This document shows, one piece after another, positions 42,754-53,161 of a stretch of DNA of 64,000 nucleotides (position 1 is the first letter of the stretch; the number at the start of each line of letters is the position of its first letter). Below the pieces are notes generated by a model. The model was not told the DNA's origin and ran no database searches. It worked only from the letters and a program-made list of their open reading frames with translations. The translations under genes were made by a program, and so were the position numbers. Source of the stretch: Helichrysum umbraculigerum (taxonomy: Eukaryota; Streptophyta; Magnoliopsida; Asterales; Asteraceae); contig CATIUR010000013.1 of the NCBI GenBank assembly GCA_949592205.1, forward strand, positions 1,550,001 to 1,614,000, written 5' to 3'.

Positions 42754-43633
42754 GCCCAGAAAGTCCGGCTGTCAACGTTTTTCCGGCGAAAAATCCGTTT
42801 TAAACTCGTTTTTAAGCTATGAAATCGTGTTCTATACATTGTAATGGACATATACTAGTTATAATAACAACCACAAACGAAAAATACGAAGGATCGAGAG
42901 ATTTCGGGATTTTGTCGGAAACTTACAATTTGCCGAAATAAAAATCCGGAAAGATAGCGTTGTAGATCGTCGCGAGGTGGTCGTGAATCTCTAAAAATAT
43001 TTATGATCCGGTTGCGTTTGATAGTAGTATTGTGCGATTTAGGTGGATTTTGGTGGTTTGTTTGTTTAGAGAGAAAAGTAAAGAGAGAGAGAGAGTGAAG
43101 AAAAGATAAAATGAAGAAAATGAAGTGGGAGGTGGGGGTTATCCCCACTTTCCAGTTTTCGCTCCGCGTCCCGTGTGGTGTTCGTTTGCTCCGTCGTTTA
43201 AACGTTAATTAATTATTTACATTTTAATTATAAATTTTAAATTACGATTTATTACGCGATATATTATTTAAATATTTTACAAATCATTTTATATTTGTGT
43301 TATAAAACGTAAGTTAGTTTATTTCGTTTGCGCGGTTTAATGTTTTAAATCGTGTAAGTTTGGTTTGTACGATACGAATGAATACGAAATATTATCATAA
43401 TAATATTTTTGACATAAAGTGTTATTTAATAAAATTGGTCACCAACGTCCGTATTAAATTGAATCGAAATACATTCGATTTAAGTTGCGTACGATTTAAT
43501 CAAATCGCATTTTCGTATATATTCAACAATATATATATAATTCGATACATTAATTAGCCTAACACAGAACTAATTACATGTATTAACATCTGATTAGGCA
43601 CTAATTACTAGTCCTAATTTGGCGGGTGTTACA

Positions 43634-43651
43634 TTCTCCCATTGTTAAGAG
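43634..43651 (-). other. Gypsy-C polypurine tract
   Basis: The minus strand reads CTTAACAATGGGAGAA before the LTR. It is slightly less pure (AATGGG) than the AAGGGG tracts of Gypsy-B and Gypsy-D. Confidence 0.75.
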
Positions 43652-43667
43652 AATTTCGTCCCGAAAT

Positions 43668-44078
43668 TTAGCTCGAAGTCGTGTTTGATGTAGAATCAGT
43701 GAATAGTTGCGGATATTTGAGTCGCATTTGGTCTTCCCGTTCCCAGGTGAATTCCGGACCACGCCGCGAATTCCATCTGACCTTGACGATGGGAATACGA
43801 CTTTGTTTCAGTTGTTTGACCTCACGGTCCATAATTTCAGCGGGTTCCTCAACGAAGTGAAGTTTATCGTCAACACGAATTTCATCTAGTGGAATAATAA
43901 GTGTCTCATCAGATAGACACTTCTTTAAATTTGAAATATGAAAAGTAGGGTGCACGCTGCTGAGTTCGGATGGCAGCTGCAATCGATAAGCTACGGGGCC
44001 AATCCGTTCGAGGATCTCAAAAGGCCCGATGTACCTGGGATTTAACTTCCCGCGTTTGCCAAAACGGATGACGCCTTT
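43668..44078 (-). CDS. Gypsy-C pol C-terminus with chromodomain-like end, after an amber codon
   Basis: This is in frame with the upstream gag-pol and continues it after the TAG at 44081-44079. It includes GKRGKLNPRYIGPF and the end REVKQLKQSRIPIVKVRWN, then RRGPEFTWE, which has the aromatic/charged layout of a chromovirus chromodomain. Such domains direct integration towards marked chromatin. Gypsy-D has TGG (Trp) where this has TAG. Without readthrough the integrase tail and chromodomain are lost. Confidence 0.85.
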   Translation of the reverse strand, partial: KGVIRFGKRGKLNPRYIGPFEILERIGPVAYRLQLPSELSSVHPTFHISNLKKCLSDETLIIPLDEIRVDDKLHFVEEPAEIMDREVKQLKQSRIPIVKVRWNSRRGPEFTWEREDQMRLKYPQLFTDSTSNTTSS

Positions 44079-47000
44079 CTAAGGCGATACTTTTAAGAGT
44101 ACTCGATCCCCAACTTGGAACTCGAGTGGTTTGCGTCTCACGTCAGCATAACTTTTCTGACGATCACGTGCGGCTTTGAGTCGGTTTTGGATTTCCACTA
44201 TTTTCTCAGTGGTGGCGTGAATGAGTTCAGGACCAGTGAGTTGACTATCTCCCACTTCAGTCCAACAGATCGGTGATCGGCACTTACGACCGTACAGTGC
44301 CTCAAAAGGTGCAGCCTTAATGCTGGCGTGATAACTGTTATTGTACGAAAATTCGCACAACGGTAGATGTCTTTCCCAGTTTGTACCGAAATCAACTGCG
44401 CAGGCTCGTAGCATGTCTTCCAGGGTTTGGATGGTTCGTTCACTTTGGCCATCGGTTTGAGGATGGTACGCGGTACTCATATCGAGACGGGTACCCATTG
44501 CTTTTTGAAGTGACTGCCAAAAGTGAGAGGTGAAACGGGCATCCCTATCAGAGATGACCGAGATTGGAACGCCGTGATGAGAAACGATTTCCTTGATGCA
44601 GATTTGTGCAAGGCGTTCCATTTTATCGTTTTCCTTGATTGCCAGGAAATGAGCAGATTTGGTGAGACGATCGACGATCACCCAAATGGTATCGCAACCG
44701 TTCGACGACTTGGGTAGTTTGGTTATGAAATCCATGGCAATTTGTTCCCATTTCCATTCAGGGATTTCAGGTTGTTGGAGTAAACCAGGCGGTTTCTGAT
44801 GTTCGGTTTTGACTTTCGAGCAAGTAAGACACTTGCTGACATACGTGGCGATTTCAGCTTTCATGTTTGGCGACCAATAAAATTCCTTGACTCCGTGGTA
44901 CATCTTATCGGATCCCGGATGGATAGAATATTTAGACTTGTGAGCTTCATCCATCACCAAGTCTCGTAGGTTCCAGAAATTAGGCAACCAGATTCGGTTT
45001 GAGAAATACCTAATCCCGTTAGATTTGATTTCAAATTGTTTGTCAATACCCCGTAAGGCTTCATTTTTGATGTTTTCAGGTTTCAGGGCTTCGATCTGAG
45101 CGGTATGAATCTGAACGGTAAGATCGTTGTGAATGGTCATACTGAGGGCTCGGACTCGAAGTGGTTTTGATCGTTCCTTTCGACTGAGGGCATCGGCTAC
45201 AACGTTAGCCTTCCCTGGATGGTACTTGATCTCGCAATCGTAATCGGTAAGCAACTCGACCCATCGACGTTGCCTCATATTGAGATCCTTCTGATCGAAG
45301 ATATGTTGGAGACTTTTGTGATCGGTAAAGATGGTGCACTTAGTGCCGTAGAGATAATGTCTCCAGATTTTTAGAGCAAAAATGACAGCTCCAAGTTCGA
45401 GATCGTGAGTGGTGTAGTTCTTTTCATGAATTTTCAGCTGTCGTGAGGCATAAGCAATGACCTTGTCTCGTTGCATAAGCACGCAACCAAGACCTTGGTG
45501 AGAAGCATCGCAGTATACCACGAAGTCATCGGTGCCTTCGGGTAAGGATAGAATTGGAGCACTGCAAAGCTTTTGTTTCAAAAGTTGGAACGCTGACTCT
45601 TGTTTTTCGGTCCAATCGAACCTTTTGTCCTTCTGAGTCAGTACCGTAAGTGGTTGAGCTATTTTAGAGAAATTTTCGATAAATCGTCGATAATACCCAG
45701 CAAGACCCAAGAATTGTCGTACTTCAGTTGCAGAGGTGGGTGCTTGCCAGTCTTTGATAGCCTCGATCTTTGATGGGTCAACGTGAATTCCCTGACTGTC
45801 GATCACGTGACCAAGAAATTGAACAGTTTGGATCCAGAACTCACACTTAGAGAATTTAGCATAAAGCTCCTCGTGTCTAAGTAGTTCAAGGATGGTTTTG
45901 AGGTGTTGCGCATGTTCTTGCTCGTTGCGCGAGTAAATGAGTATGTCATCGATAAAGACAATGACAAACTTGTCGAGGTAAGGTTTGCACACCCGGTTCA
46001 TGAGGTCCATGAATACAGCCGGTGCGTTGGTTAGACCAAAGGGCATCACTTGGAATTCGTAGTGCCCGTAACGAGTTCTGAAAGCAGTTTTTGGAATATC
46101 GGTGTCGCAAACTCGTAATTGATGATAACCTGATCGCAGATCGATTTTTGAGTAAAAACTTGAACCCTGAAGTTGGTCGAATAGATCATCAATGCGAGGA
46201 AGTGGGTATCGGTTTTTGACGGTCAATTTGTTCAATTCTCGGTAGTCGATGCACATTCGGAATGAACCGTCCTTCTTTTTGACAAATAAGACCGGAGCTC
46301 CCCAAGGTGAAGAACTCGGTCTAATGAATCCTCGATCCAGAAGTTCCTGTAACTGAGAGGACAACTCCTGAAGTTCGGATGGGGCTAAACGGTATGGTGC
46401 GCGGGCCACCGGTGCGGCACCCGGCACGAGATCAATCGAGAACTCAACCTGTCTAAGCGGAGGTAGACCAGGTAATTCTTCCGGAAAGACCTCGGGAAAG
46501 TCTCTAACAATTGGCACATCCTCAAGTCGCTTCTCCTCCGACTTCTTCTCTGTGATGTGTGCAAGTATTGCGGGGTAACCCTTTCTCAGAAATTTTCGGG
46601 TTTTTAAGCAGGAGATTATATTGAGTCCCGTCCCACCGGTCTCCCCCTGTATGATCAAGGTTCCACCAACGGCGAGTGGGATACGGACGATTTTATCATG
46701 ACAAACGATTTCAGCTCGATGCTTGGATAACCAGTCCATTCCGATAATGACGTCGAAACTTCCGATTTCAATGGGTATAAGGTCGATCGAAAAGGTTTCG
46801 TCAGCTAGGTTTAAAGTGCAATTAGGTATCACACTGGTGGTTTCTACAAGTTTTCCATTTGCTAGCTCTACAGTGTACTTAACATCTAAGGCAACAGGAG
46901 TGATGTCAAGTAATGGGCAAAAATCATCGGAGATAAAGCTTCTATCAGCACCAGTATCAAATAGAACGGAAGCAGTTAAGTTGTTGAGGAGGAACATACC

Positions 47001-48128
47001 CGAGACCACATTCGGGTCTTGGCGGGCGTCCCCAGATTTGATGACAAAAGCTCTGCTGCGAGTATTGTTGTTGTTGCTGTTGTTGCGGTTGTTGTTGTTG
47101 TTGTTGTTGTTGTTCTTCAGTTTTGGGCACGAGTCCCTGAAATGCCCAGGTTTCCCACACTCAAAGCATACTTTGGGTGGTCTGGTGTTGTTGTTGGAAT
47201 TGTTGTTGGTAGGAGAGCGGCAATCTTTTGTGAGGTGGCCGTACCTCTTGCAGTTGTTGCAAAAGGGACCACAGGAACCTTCATGGTGGCGACTGCACTT
47301 GGAACAATAAGGTTTGCTCCCAGTGTAGCCCCGGATGATGTCAGTGGTGGTGTTGTAAGCTTTGATGGTGTCGGGTTTCTTGTTTTGTTGGTTGGAGGGG
47401 TTGTTGTGGTAGTCAGACCACTTGCGTTTGTTGTTATGGGAGGATGAAGTGGGTGGTTCAGAATCTTGGCTCATGGACATTAGGTCTTGGGCCAATAGGA
47501 TCGCACCGTCAATGGTGGTTGGTTTTGAAGAGATGACATGTCCCCGAACAGGATCAGGGAGACCAAGGGTGTACTTCCTGATTTTATCAGGTTCAGTGCT
47601 AACCATAGCTGGGCGGAGGGCAGCTAGTTGTTGAAACCTGGTGGTATAACCATCGATATCACCACCCTGAACCTTTAAGTTCCAGAACTCCTCATCTAGC
47701 TTTTGGAGTTTGGCGATAGAGCAGTATTTGGCAGTGAGTTTTGCCTTCAATTCCTCCCAAGAGAGTTGGTAGGCAATGTCAGCACCCACTGATTGGGTAT
47801 ATGAATTCCACCAATAGTGGGCATCATCTTCAAGAGAGCAGGTGGCGAAGTTTACTTTGTCGTTCTCCGCGCATTTACTAACACGGAAAACAGTTTCCAT
47901 TTTCTCGAACCATCTGATCAGTCCGATGGCTCCTTCAGAACCCTTGAAGCTCGAGGGTTTGCAGCTTTGGAAGTCCTTGTAAGAACAAGGTTTGACGGCA
48001 GAGGTTCCAGCGGTATCGATGTTTCTTGTGGAGTTGGGTGGGGTATTCCGAGCCAAGGCTTCAGTAACAGCCTGGGTTATGAGTGACGTGATCTGAGCAT
48101 CTGTGTAAGGTCGTGTCTTTGGCGGCAT
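44079..48128 (-). CDS. Gypsy-C gag-pol polyprotein, 1349 aa to the amber codon
   Basis: Gag lies in the N-terminal 380 residues, with KDFQSCKPSSFKGSEGAIGLIRW (broken here for length: the W-containing capsid motif) and knuckles CSKCSRHHEGSC, CNNCKRYGHLTKDC and CFECGKPGHFRDSC. A poly-Asn stretch from a GTT/AAC repeat follows the last knuckle. Protease has VLFDTGADRSF. RT has FVKKKDGSFRMCIDYRELN and the FIDD catalytic motif. RNase H has YCDASHQGLG and GAVIFALKIWRHYLYG. Integrase has CLTCSKVK, then core residues MDFITKL, SDRDARF and QSERTIQ. Gag and pol share one frame, as in many plant chromoviruses. It starts MPPKTRPYTDAQ and ends LLKVSP at TAG. Otherwise it looks functional. Confidence 0.93.
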   Translation of the reverse strand: MPPKTRPYTDAQITSLITQAVTEALARNTPPNSTRNIDTAGTSAVKPCSYKDFQSCKPSSFKGSEGAIGLIRWFEKMETVFRVSKCAENDKVNFATCSLEDDAHYWWNSYTQSVGADIAYQLSWEELKAKLTAKYCSIAKLQKLDEEFWNLKVQGGDIDGYTTRFQQLAALRPAMVSTEPDKIRKYTLGLPDPVRGHVISSKPTTIDGAILLAQDLMSMSQDSEPPTSSSHNNKRKWSDYHNNPSNQQNKKPDTIKAYNTTTDIIRGYTGSKPYCSKCSRHHEGSCGPFCNNCKRYGHLTKDCRSPTNNNSNNNTRPPKVCFECGKPGHFRDSCPKLKNNNNNNNNNRNNSNNNNTRSRAFVIKSGDARQDPNVVSGMFLLNNLTASVLFDTGADRSFISDDFCPLLDITPVALDVKYTVELANGKLVETTSVIPNCTLNLADETFSIDLIPIEIGSFDVIIGMDWLSKHRAEIVCHDKIVRIPLAVGGTLIIQGETGGTGLNIISCLKTRKFLRKGYPAILAHITEKKSEEKRLEDVPIVRDFPEVFPEELPGLPPLRQVEFSIDLVPGAAPVARAPYRLAPSELQELSSQLQELLDRGFIRPSSSPWGAPVLFVKKKDGSFRMCIDYRELNKLTVKNRYPLPRIDDLFDQLQGSSFYSKIDLRSGYHQLRVCDTDIPKTAFRTRYGHYEFQVMPFGLTNAPAVFMDLMNRVCKPYLDKFVIVFIDDILIYSRNEQEHAQHLKTILELLRHEELYAKFSKCEFWIQTVQFLGHVIDSQGIHVDPSKIEAIKDWQAPTSATEVRQFLGLAGYYRRFIENFSKIAQPLTVLTQKDKRFDWTEKQESAFQLLKQKLCSAPILSLPEGTDDFVVYCDASHQGLGCVLMQRDKVIAYASRQLKIHEKNYTTHDLELGAVIFALKIWRHYLYGTKCTIFTDHKSLQHIFDQKDLNMRQRRWVELLTDYDCEIKYHPGKANVVADALSRKERSKPLRVRALSMTIHNDLTVQIHTAQIEALKPENIKNEALRGIDKQFEIKSNGIRYFSNRIWLPNFWNLRDLVMDEAHKSKYSIHPGSDKMYHGVKEFYWSPNMKAEIATYVSKCLTCSKVKTEHQKPPGLLQQPEIPEWKWEQIAMDFITKLPKSSNGCDTIWVIVDRLTKSAHFLAIKENDKMERLAQICIKEIVSHHGVPISVISDRDARFTSHFWQSLQKAMGTRLDMSTAYHPQTDGQSERTIQTLEDMLRACAVDFGTNWERHLPLCEFSYNNSYHASIKAAPFEALYGRKCRSPICWTEVGDSQLTGPELIHATTEKIVEIQNRLKAARDRQKSYADVRRKPLEFQVGDRVLLKVSP

Positions 48129-48416
48129 GATTCTTCAATAAAAGAAATGAAGATACATGAGATTTTGTAAGAAAATTGTATTTATTTCAGATGTACATGT
48201 ATAAAGGTGGTAATACATAACATCAATATGAAAAAGAATTATGGCAATTAATATGAGTTGAACGACAAGAAATATTTGATAGCTAATACGAGTTCAAAGG
48301 TTACATCCTACAGATGTATTACAAAAGATGTCGGGAATTGTTACATCCGACTGAATTATAGAGTAGCGCGTAGATAGTTACTAGATTACAGGATAGATTA
48401 CAAGACAAAGACTACA

Positions 48417-48908
48417 CTAGTCTTGACGTAGATTAATTTGTTCCATCATCGTGACAAGACGGTCCACAGTGTTTGCAAGCCTGCTAGCTTGTCGGGCGTT
48501 GTCTTCTGCTAGCGCAAGTCGTTGTGTTATTCCGCGCGCATACTCTTCTGCTTCACGTGAGCGTTGCTCACATTCTTCCATCCTTTGTTGTAGAAGGGCA
48601 TTTTCCACCCTTATTTCTATAATTTGGTTGCGAAGGACATCCATGTTGTTGTTTGTGGTTTCAAGGTCGTCGGAGACCTGTTCTATGCGTTCAAGAGACG
48701 TAAGTCGCCAGTTTTCATTTGTTTCCTGCAACACGACATCCATGGTGCGAAGTCGCTGCTCGTGTTGATTTACCCTAGCAGTTAAAGCCGGTAAGGCGAT
48801 GTGAGTGGGATACGGGCCAGCTCGAGGCAACCTGTTGTTCCTCCTTGCTACCCTTGGGTTCTGCGACCCGGATTGAGAACGGGAAGAATTTGATGGTGTG
48901 TTTGCCAT
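48417..48908 (-). CDS. Gypsy-C leader ORF: 163-aa coiled-coil protein, upstream of gag
   Basis: I do not recognise this protein. It starts MANTPSNSSRSQSG, is basic up to about residue 35, then has heptads from about 45 to the end (LTARVNQHEQRLRTMD; VLRNQIIEIRVENALLQQRM; AEEYARGITQRLALAED), a predicted long coiled coil. It is in the same frame as gag but separated by 288 bases with stops. Its sense strand is the element's genomic RNA strand, so it would be the first ORF of the full transcript. The related Gypsy-B leader lacks it. Confidence 0.6.
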   Translation of the reverse strand: MANTPSNSSRSQSGSQNPRVARRNNRLPRAGPYPTHIALPALTARVNQHEQRLRTMDVVLQETNENWRLTSLERIEQVSDDLETTNNNMDVLRNQIIEIRVENALLQQRMEECEQRSREAEEYARGITQRLALAEDNARQASRLANTVDRLVTMMEQINLRQD

Positions 48909-49220
48909 TTCTGAGACAAAGCGTTAGTAAGATTGAGGCCTATATTCATATAGCTCCTATATAATATAGCCTATTTAGTGTCTAGCATAAACATGTTTGA
49001 GTCTCGGTTCTCTCGAGGTCAGAGTCTTCTATTGTATCCTGTTCAGCCATAACTACTTTCAGATCTTACATCATCTTTGCTTAATTGTACATAGTTGATC
49101 AGGCTATGTTAAATTAAACTCGTATGCTGTAATCCCTGAACCAGTCATACCTAATAAGGAATACTGCCTAATGGTCATAGTCTAGGCTCACTAAATGCAA
49201 CCTAGTTCACCATAACCTTA
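48909..49220. other. Gypsy-C 5' leader
   Basis: No gene is visible. Blocks CGGTTCTCTCG and CTAATAAGGAATACTGCCTAA are shared with the Gypsy-B leader, so they are probably conserved packaging or priming signals. Confidence 0.55.
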
Positions 49221-49233
49221 GGCTCTGATACCA
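49221..49233 (-). other. Gypsy-C primer-binding site (initiator tRNA-Met type)
   Basis: The minus strand reads TGGTATCAGAGCC, three bases after the 5' LTR. Confidence 0.93.
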
Positions 49234-49236
49234 ATC

Positions 49237-51790
49237 TGTAACACCCCCAAATTTGATGATTTGCGGAAGCTTGATTTGGGTGTTACTAATCAATAACAAA
49301 GCACAAAGATAAATAGCAAACGACTCTATATGCGTCGTTTTAACAAAATATATTGATAATTGAAATGTTACAACATTTAAAGCTTTACATAGCTCGAGTT
49401 TAATAAAATGAGATTTCAGTACATAAGTACTTGTACAAAATATACTAATGCAAGAAAATCTCAATCGTCTGTATGCTGACTCGAGCTAAATCCTGAAGCA
49501 GAAACATCCTACTGCTGGGTACCTGCGATATATGCTAAAAGGTCAGCTATAAAGCTGGTGAGCTCACAGGTTTGAAATCAAGTAATATCGTATGAACCGC
49601 AAGATTTAAATAATGAACTGCATCCAGCAATTAAATAATGAATTGCATCCAGCAATTAAATAATGAATTGCATCCAGCAATTAAATGATAATCATCGTGT
49701 ATACAGCCATGAGCACATAGTTGAGCTTAACTCGAGGGCCGGGTCCCCTATAGAGAATTCCGGGCGAGGTGCCTCCACGAATGCCTAATCAACATTCGTC
49801 TTCCCAAATATTAGTGCGTCCGTTTACCCGGTTAGTGCTTGCTAACCCGAACGAGGAGGGTCAATCCTATATGGTACCATATACTAATATTCACGCTACA
49901 ACGTATTAACAACTATGCTGACGGAGGACTTTAAAATGATTAGTTTCGAAAAACTCATGTAGTATATGAAAAGTTGGTACTTGCGTTCACATGTTAAAAG
50001 TTGAGCAGTATATCACACCCCTGAGTAAAACAGTAAAAAGAGGGGCTATGAGACTCACCTGAGTCTGAGAGCGTTTAAACAAACGTAAGTTGATTAGCGA
50101 ATAATGAAGTCCAACGACTTGTAACCTGAGGGTGTCCACGACACGCGATGGTTATAATCATGATTGGGTATCTCAAAAGATCACCCTTGTAGTTGTTACA
50201 CAACTATATATATGTCCAAATTACTACGATTTGGTTGATTTGTTAAGTGTTTGAAAACATGTACGGCCCGTTGGTGACGGATTTGTAATAATAATCTCAA
50301 CTATTATTATTGTGATTTCGTGGCGTTTTACTTTGAAAAATGTGTTTCGATTGTGTTTTAGAAGCCGTTACGGAATCTAAGTACGGGGGTCCGGGGGCAG
50401 CGCCCCTGGTAGCGGGGTCCAAGGGGCGGCAGCCCCTGGCGGGGTCCAAGGGGCAGAGCCCCTGGCTGGGGTTGAGCTGCCAGGTCAGCTTGGAAAATTT
50501 TTATTTCTACTATATTGCTTTGACGAAAAACGCATCTGGATCCGAATTTGGGTAAAATCAGGTGTTAAAATTTTAGGTCTCGACACTTAGTAAAAATCTG
50601 AGTTTTCTGTGTTTTGCGACACAATATGCGACACAAAAGTTTGTCATGCGACACAAGGGTTGTGTCGCATAGGAATGCGACACAATGTCTATACGACACA
50701 AGGGTTGTGTCGCATAGATACGAGATGCTGATTCAACAGCGACATAGTGATTGTGTCGTATGGTGTATGCGACATAGTGGTTGTGTCGCAAGACTTGCGA
50801 CACTAATTATCTGGTACGACATAAGGTACGACACAAGGGAATTTATGCGACACAAAAGCTAAAATACGACACAATATGCGACACAAGGCTTGTGTCGCAT
50901 AGATGAACACCAGCCCAGAAAGTCCGGCTGTCAACGTTTTTCCGGCGAAAAATCCGTTTTAAACTCGTTTTTAAGCTATGAAATCGTGTTCTATACATTG
51001 TAATGGACATATACTAGTTATAATAACAACCACAAACGAAAAATACGAAGGATCGAGAGATTTCGGGATTTTGTCGGAAACTTACAATTTGCCGAAATAA
51101 AAATCCGGAAAGATAGCGTTGTAGATCGTCGCGAGGTGGTCGTGAATCTCTAAAAATATTTATGATCCGGTTGCGTTTGATAGTAGTATTGTGCGATTTA
51201 GGTGGATTTTGGTGGTTTGTTTGTTTAGAGAGAAAAGTAAAGAGAGAGAGAGTGAAGAAAAGATAAAATGAAGAAAATGAAGTGGGAGGTGGGGGTTATC
51301 CCCACTTTCCAGTTTTCGCTCCGCGTCCCGTGTGGTGTTCGTTTGCTCCGTCATTTAAACGTTAATTAATTATTTACATTTTAATTATAAATTTTAAATT
51401 ACGATTTATTACGCGATATATTATTTAAATATTTTACAAATCATTTTATATTTGTGTTATAAAACGTAAGTTAGTTTATTTCGTTTGCGCGGTTTAATGT
51501 TTTAAATCGTGTAAGTTTGGTTTGTACGATACGAATGAATACGAAATATTATCATAATAATATTTTTGACATAAAGTGTTATTTAATAAAATTGGTCACC
51601 AACGTCCGTATTAAATTGAATCGAAATACATTCGATTTAAGTTGCGTACGATTTAATCAAATCGCATTTTCGTATATATTCAACAATATATATATAATTC
51701 GATACATTAATTAGCCTAACACAGAACTAATTACATGTATTAACATCTGATTAGGCACTAATTACTAGTCCTAATTTGGCGGGTGTTACA
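49237..51790 (-). repeat. Gypsy-C 5' LTR (2554 bp)
   Basis: Partner of 41078-43633. It carries the same repeats and palindromes shifted by 8159 bases: five full palindromes starting at 50648, 50693, 50739, 50769 and 50878, and the GATGAACACCA tail ending at 50912. Confidence 0.94.
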
Positions 51791-51795
51791 ATAAC

Positions 51796-52562
51796 ACACA
51801 ACTTTTACCAAGTGATTTTACCCATTTATTACACTTATACACATACATAATTTTTATACTAGAAAATGAAGAGAACAATTTCTCACAGTGATTTAAAATG
51901 ATGATGATGAAGCTGAGGTGATGATGATGATGATGAACCCGATAATGATGATGATCGAAGATGAAGGTTGGTGTTTGTTGTTGTTTGATGATCAAAGATG
52001 ATGATGAATTTGTTGTTTGATGAAGAGAACGAGAGAGAGCGGAGATGGATGAATACGTCTGTGTGTGTGTGTGTGTTTGTTAATTATTGGAGTCGGTTAT
52101 ATCCGGCTCCAATAATTGATATTGGTGGGTATTTTATATCCGTGTTCATTTACCCGATCGTTAAGTGGTATAATGTTTCCAAATGATAAATTACTAAAAT
52201 TTTATTCGAAAATATTTTCAATCGAAATATTTTATAAAAATACTTTTAGTGAGATATAAAATTATATCTTTGTTTCAACTCATTTTGACGGATAGTTTTC
52301 AGTGTACAAAATGTGTCTAAATTTTCAACCAAGTAAATAATTATTATTCTCATTAAAAATATATATTTTTTAAAAATGTTTTGCACCAACGTCCGTGTTT
52401 GCGATTGCGCGTTCTTTCAGATTTGTTTTTATGTGATTATTAAATAATTATATATATATATATATATATTATCCGAATACTTTCGTTTTAACACGTACCG
52501 AATACGAATGATTAAGGTTTAAATTGGCCGCTAATTTTGGCCCTTTTTGACCGGGTGTCACA
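51796..52562 (-). repeat. Gypsy-B 3' LTR, right part
   Basis: Continues the LTR after the Gypsy-C insertion (target duplication ATAAC at 51791-51795) and ends GGGTGTCACA. It has GAT/CAT-rich and TA microsatellites. The short histidine-rich open frame here comes from the trinucleotide repeat. No gene. Confidence 0.85.
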
Positions 52563-53161
52563 TTCTCCCCTTGTTAGGAGAATTTCGTCCCAAAATTTAT
52601 CCGAAGCTGATGATCGCTTGTTTCTAAGGCCGACTATATAATATAAGTCTACTTATTAAGACTTTCGGTTTTTCTCTCCCCTTGTTAGGCTTGATCCTAT
52701 CGGTCACTAAGGAAAATGATGGGAAATTCTTCCGATTCTTTACTCGACCATTATGTCTACGTGACAAGGTCGGTTCATATTAACAAGTATTACCAGATAT
52801 AACTATGAATTGGATTTACGATCCACCGAACTTGATGAGTTCTACCGTATTCCTAGAGTTTAGCATAACTACCGATACCGTACTAGATCTATAACCGTTC
52901 TATATTAACATGTATAGATTTTCGGTACCTAAACCGAATTATATCACTGAAGTGATAACCGAATTATATCACCGAAGTGATACCCGAATTATATCACCGA
53001 GGTGATACCCGAATTATATGCCAAATCATTTATACCGAATTAATTACCGAATTATGTACCGTCTTAGCTAACCGATTGTACATTTACCGTCAAATGAAAT
53101 AGAATAGACGTTACGCAGCATGTTGAAATTTATGTAATATGTACTACGGAAGTGATTTTTG
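52563..53161. repeat. Gypsy-B interior 3' end: polypurine tract and 25-bp palindromic repeats
   Basis: The minus strand has AACAAGGGGAGAA before the LTR. A second similar tract lies near 52677-52688. Four 25-bp units start at 52933, 52958, 52983 and 53008; each contains the inverted repeat ATCACCGAAGTGAT with small changes. No gene; pol should be here but is absent. Confidence 0.75.

Larger units (their letters stand above)
41078..43633 (-). repeat. Gypsy-C 3' LTR (2556 bp)
   Basis: Starts TGTAACACCCCC and ends GGGTGTTACA. It holds a 27-bp triple repeat with TGCATCCAGCAATTAAA (41458-41526), a likely TATA region on the minus strand near 42045 (TATATATAG), GC-rich hairpins (42226-42318) and the palindrome cluster (42456-42753). 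A GA microsatellite (near 43085) differs by one unit from the partner. Confidence 0.93.
41078..51790 (-). mobile_element. Gypsy-C: near-intact chromovirus, 10.7 kb, very young
   Basis: LTRs of 2556 and 2554 bp flank a 5.6 kb interior with a leader ORF, gag-pol and a chromodomain-like end. The target duplication ATAAC lies at 41073-41077 and 51791-51795. I find four substitutions and one 2-bp microsatellite change between the LTRs, about 0.2%. The primer-binding site and polypurine tract are intact. One amber codon near the end of pol is the only coding break seen. It lies inside the Gypsy-B LTR. Confidence 0.95.

Noticed and set aside
51786..51995. His-rich 69-codon frame (also 56510-56740)
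   Set aside because: It is encoded by a GAT/CAT trinucleotide repeat in the Gypsy-B LTR.
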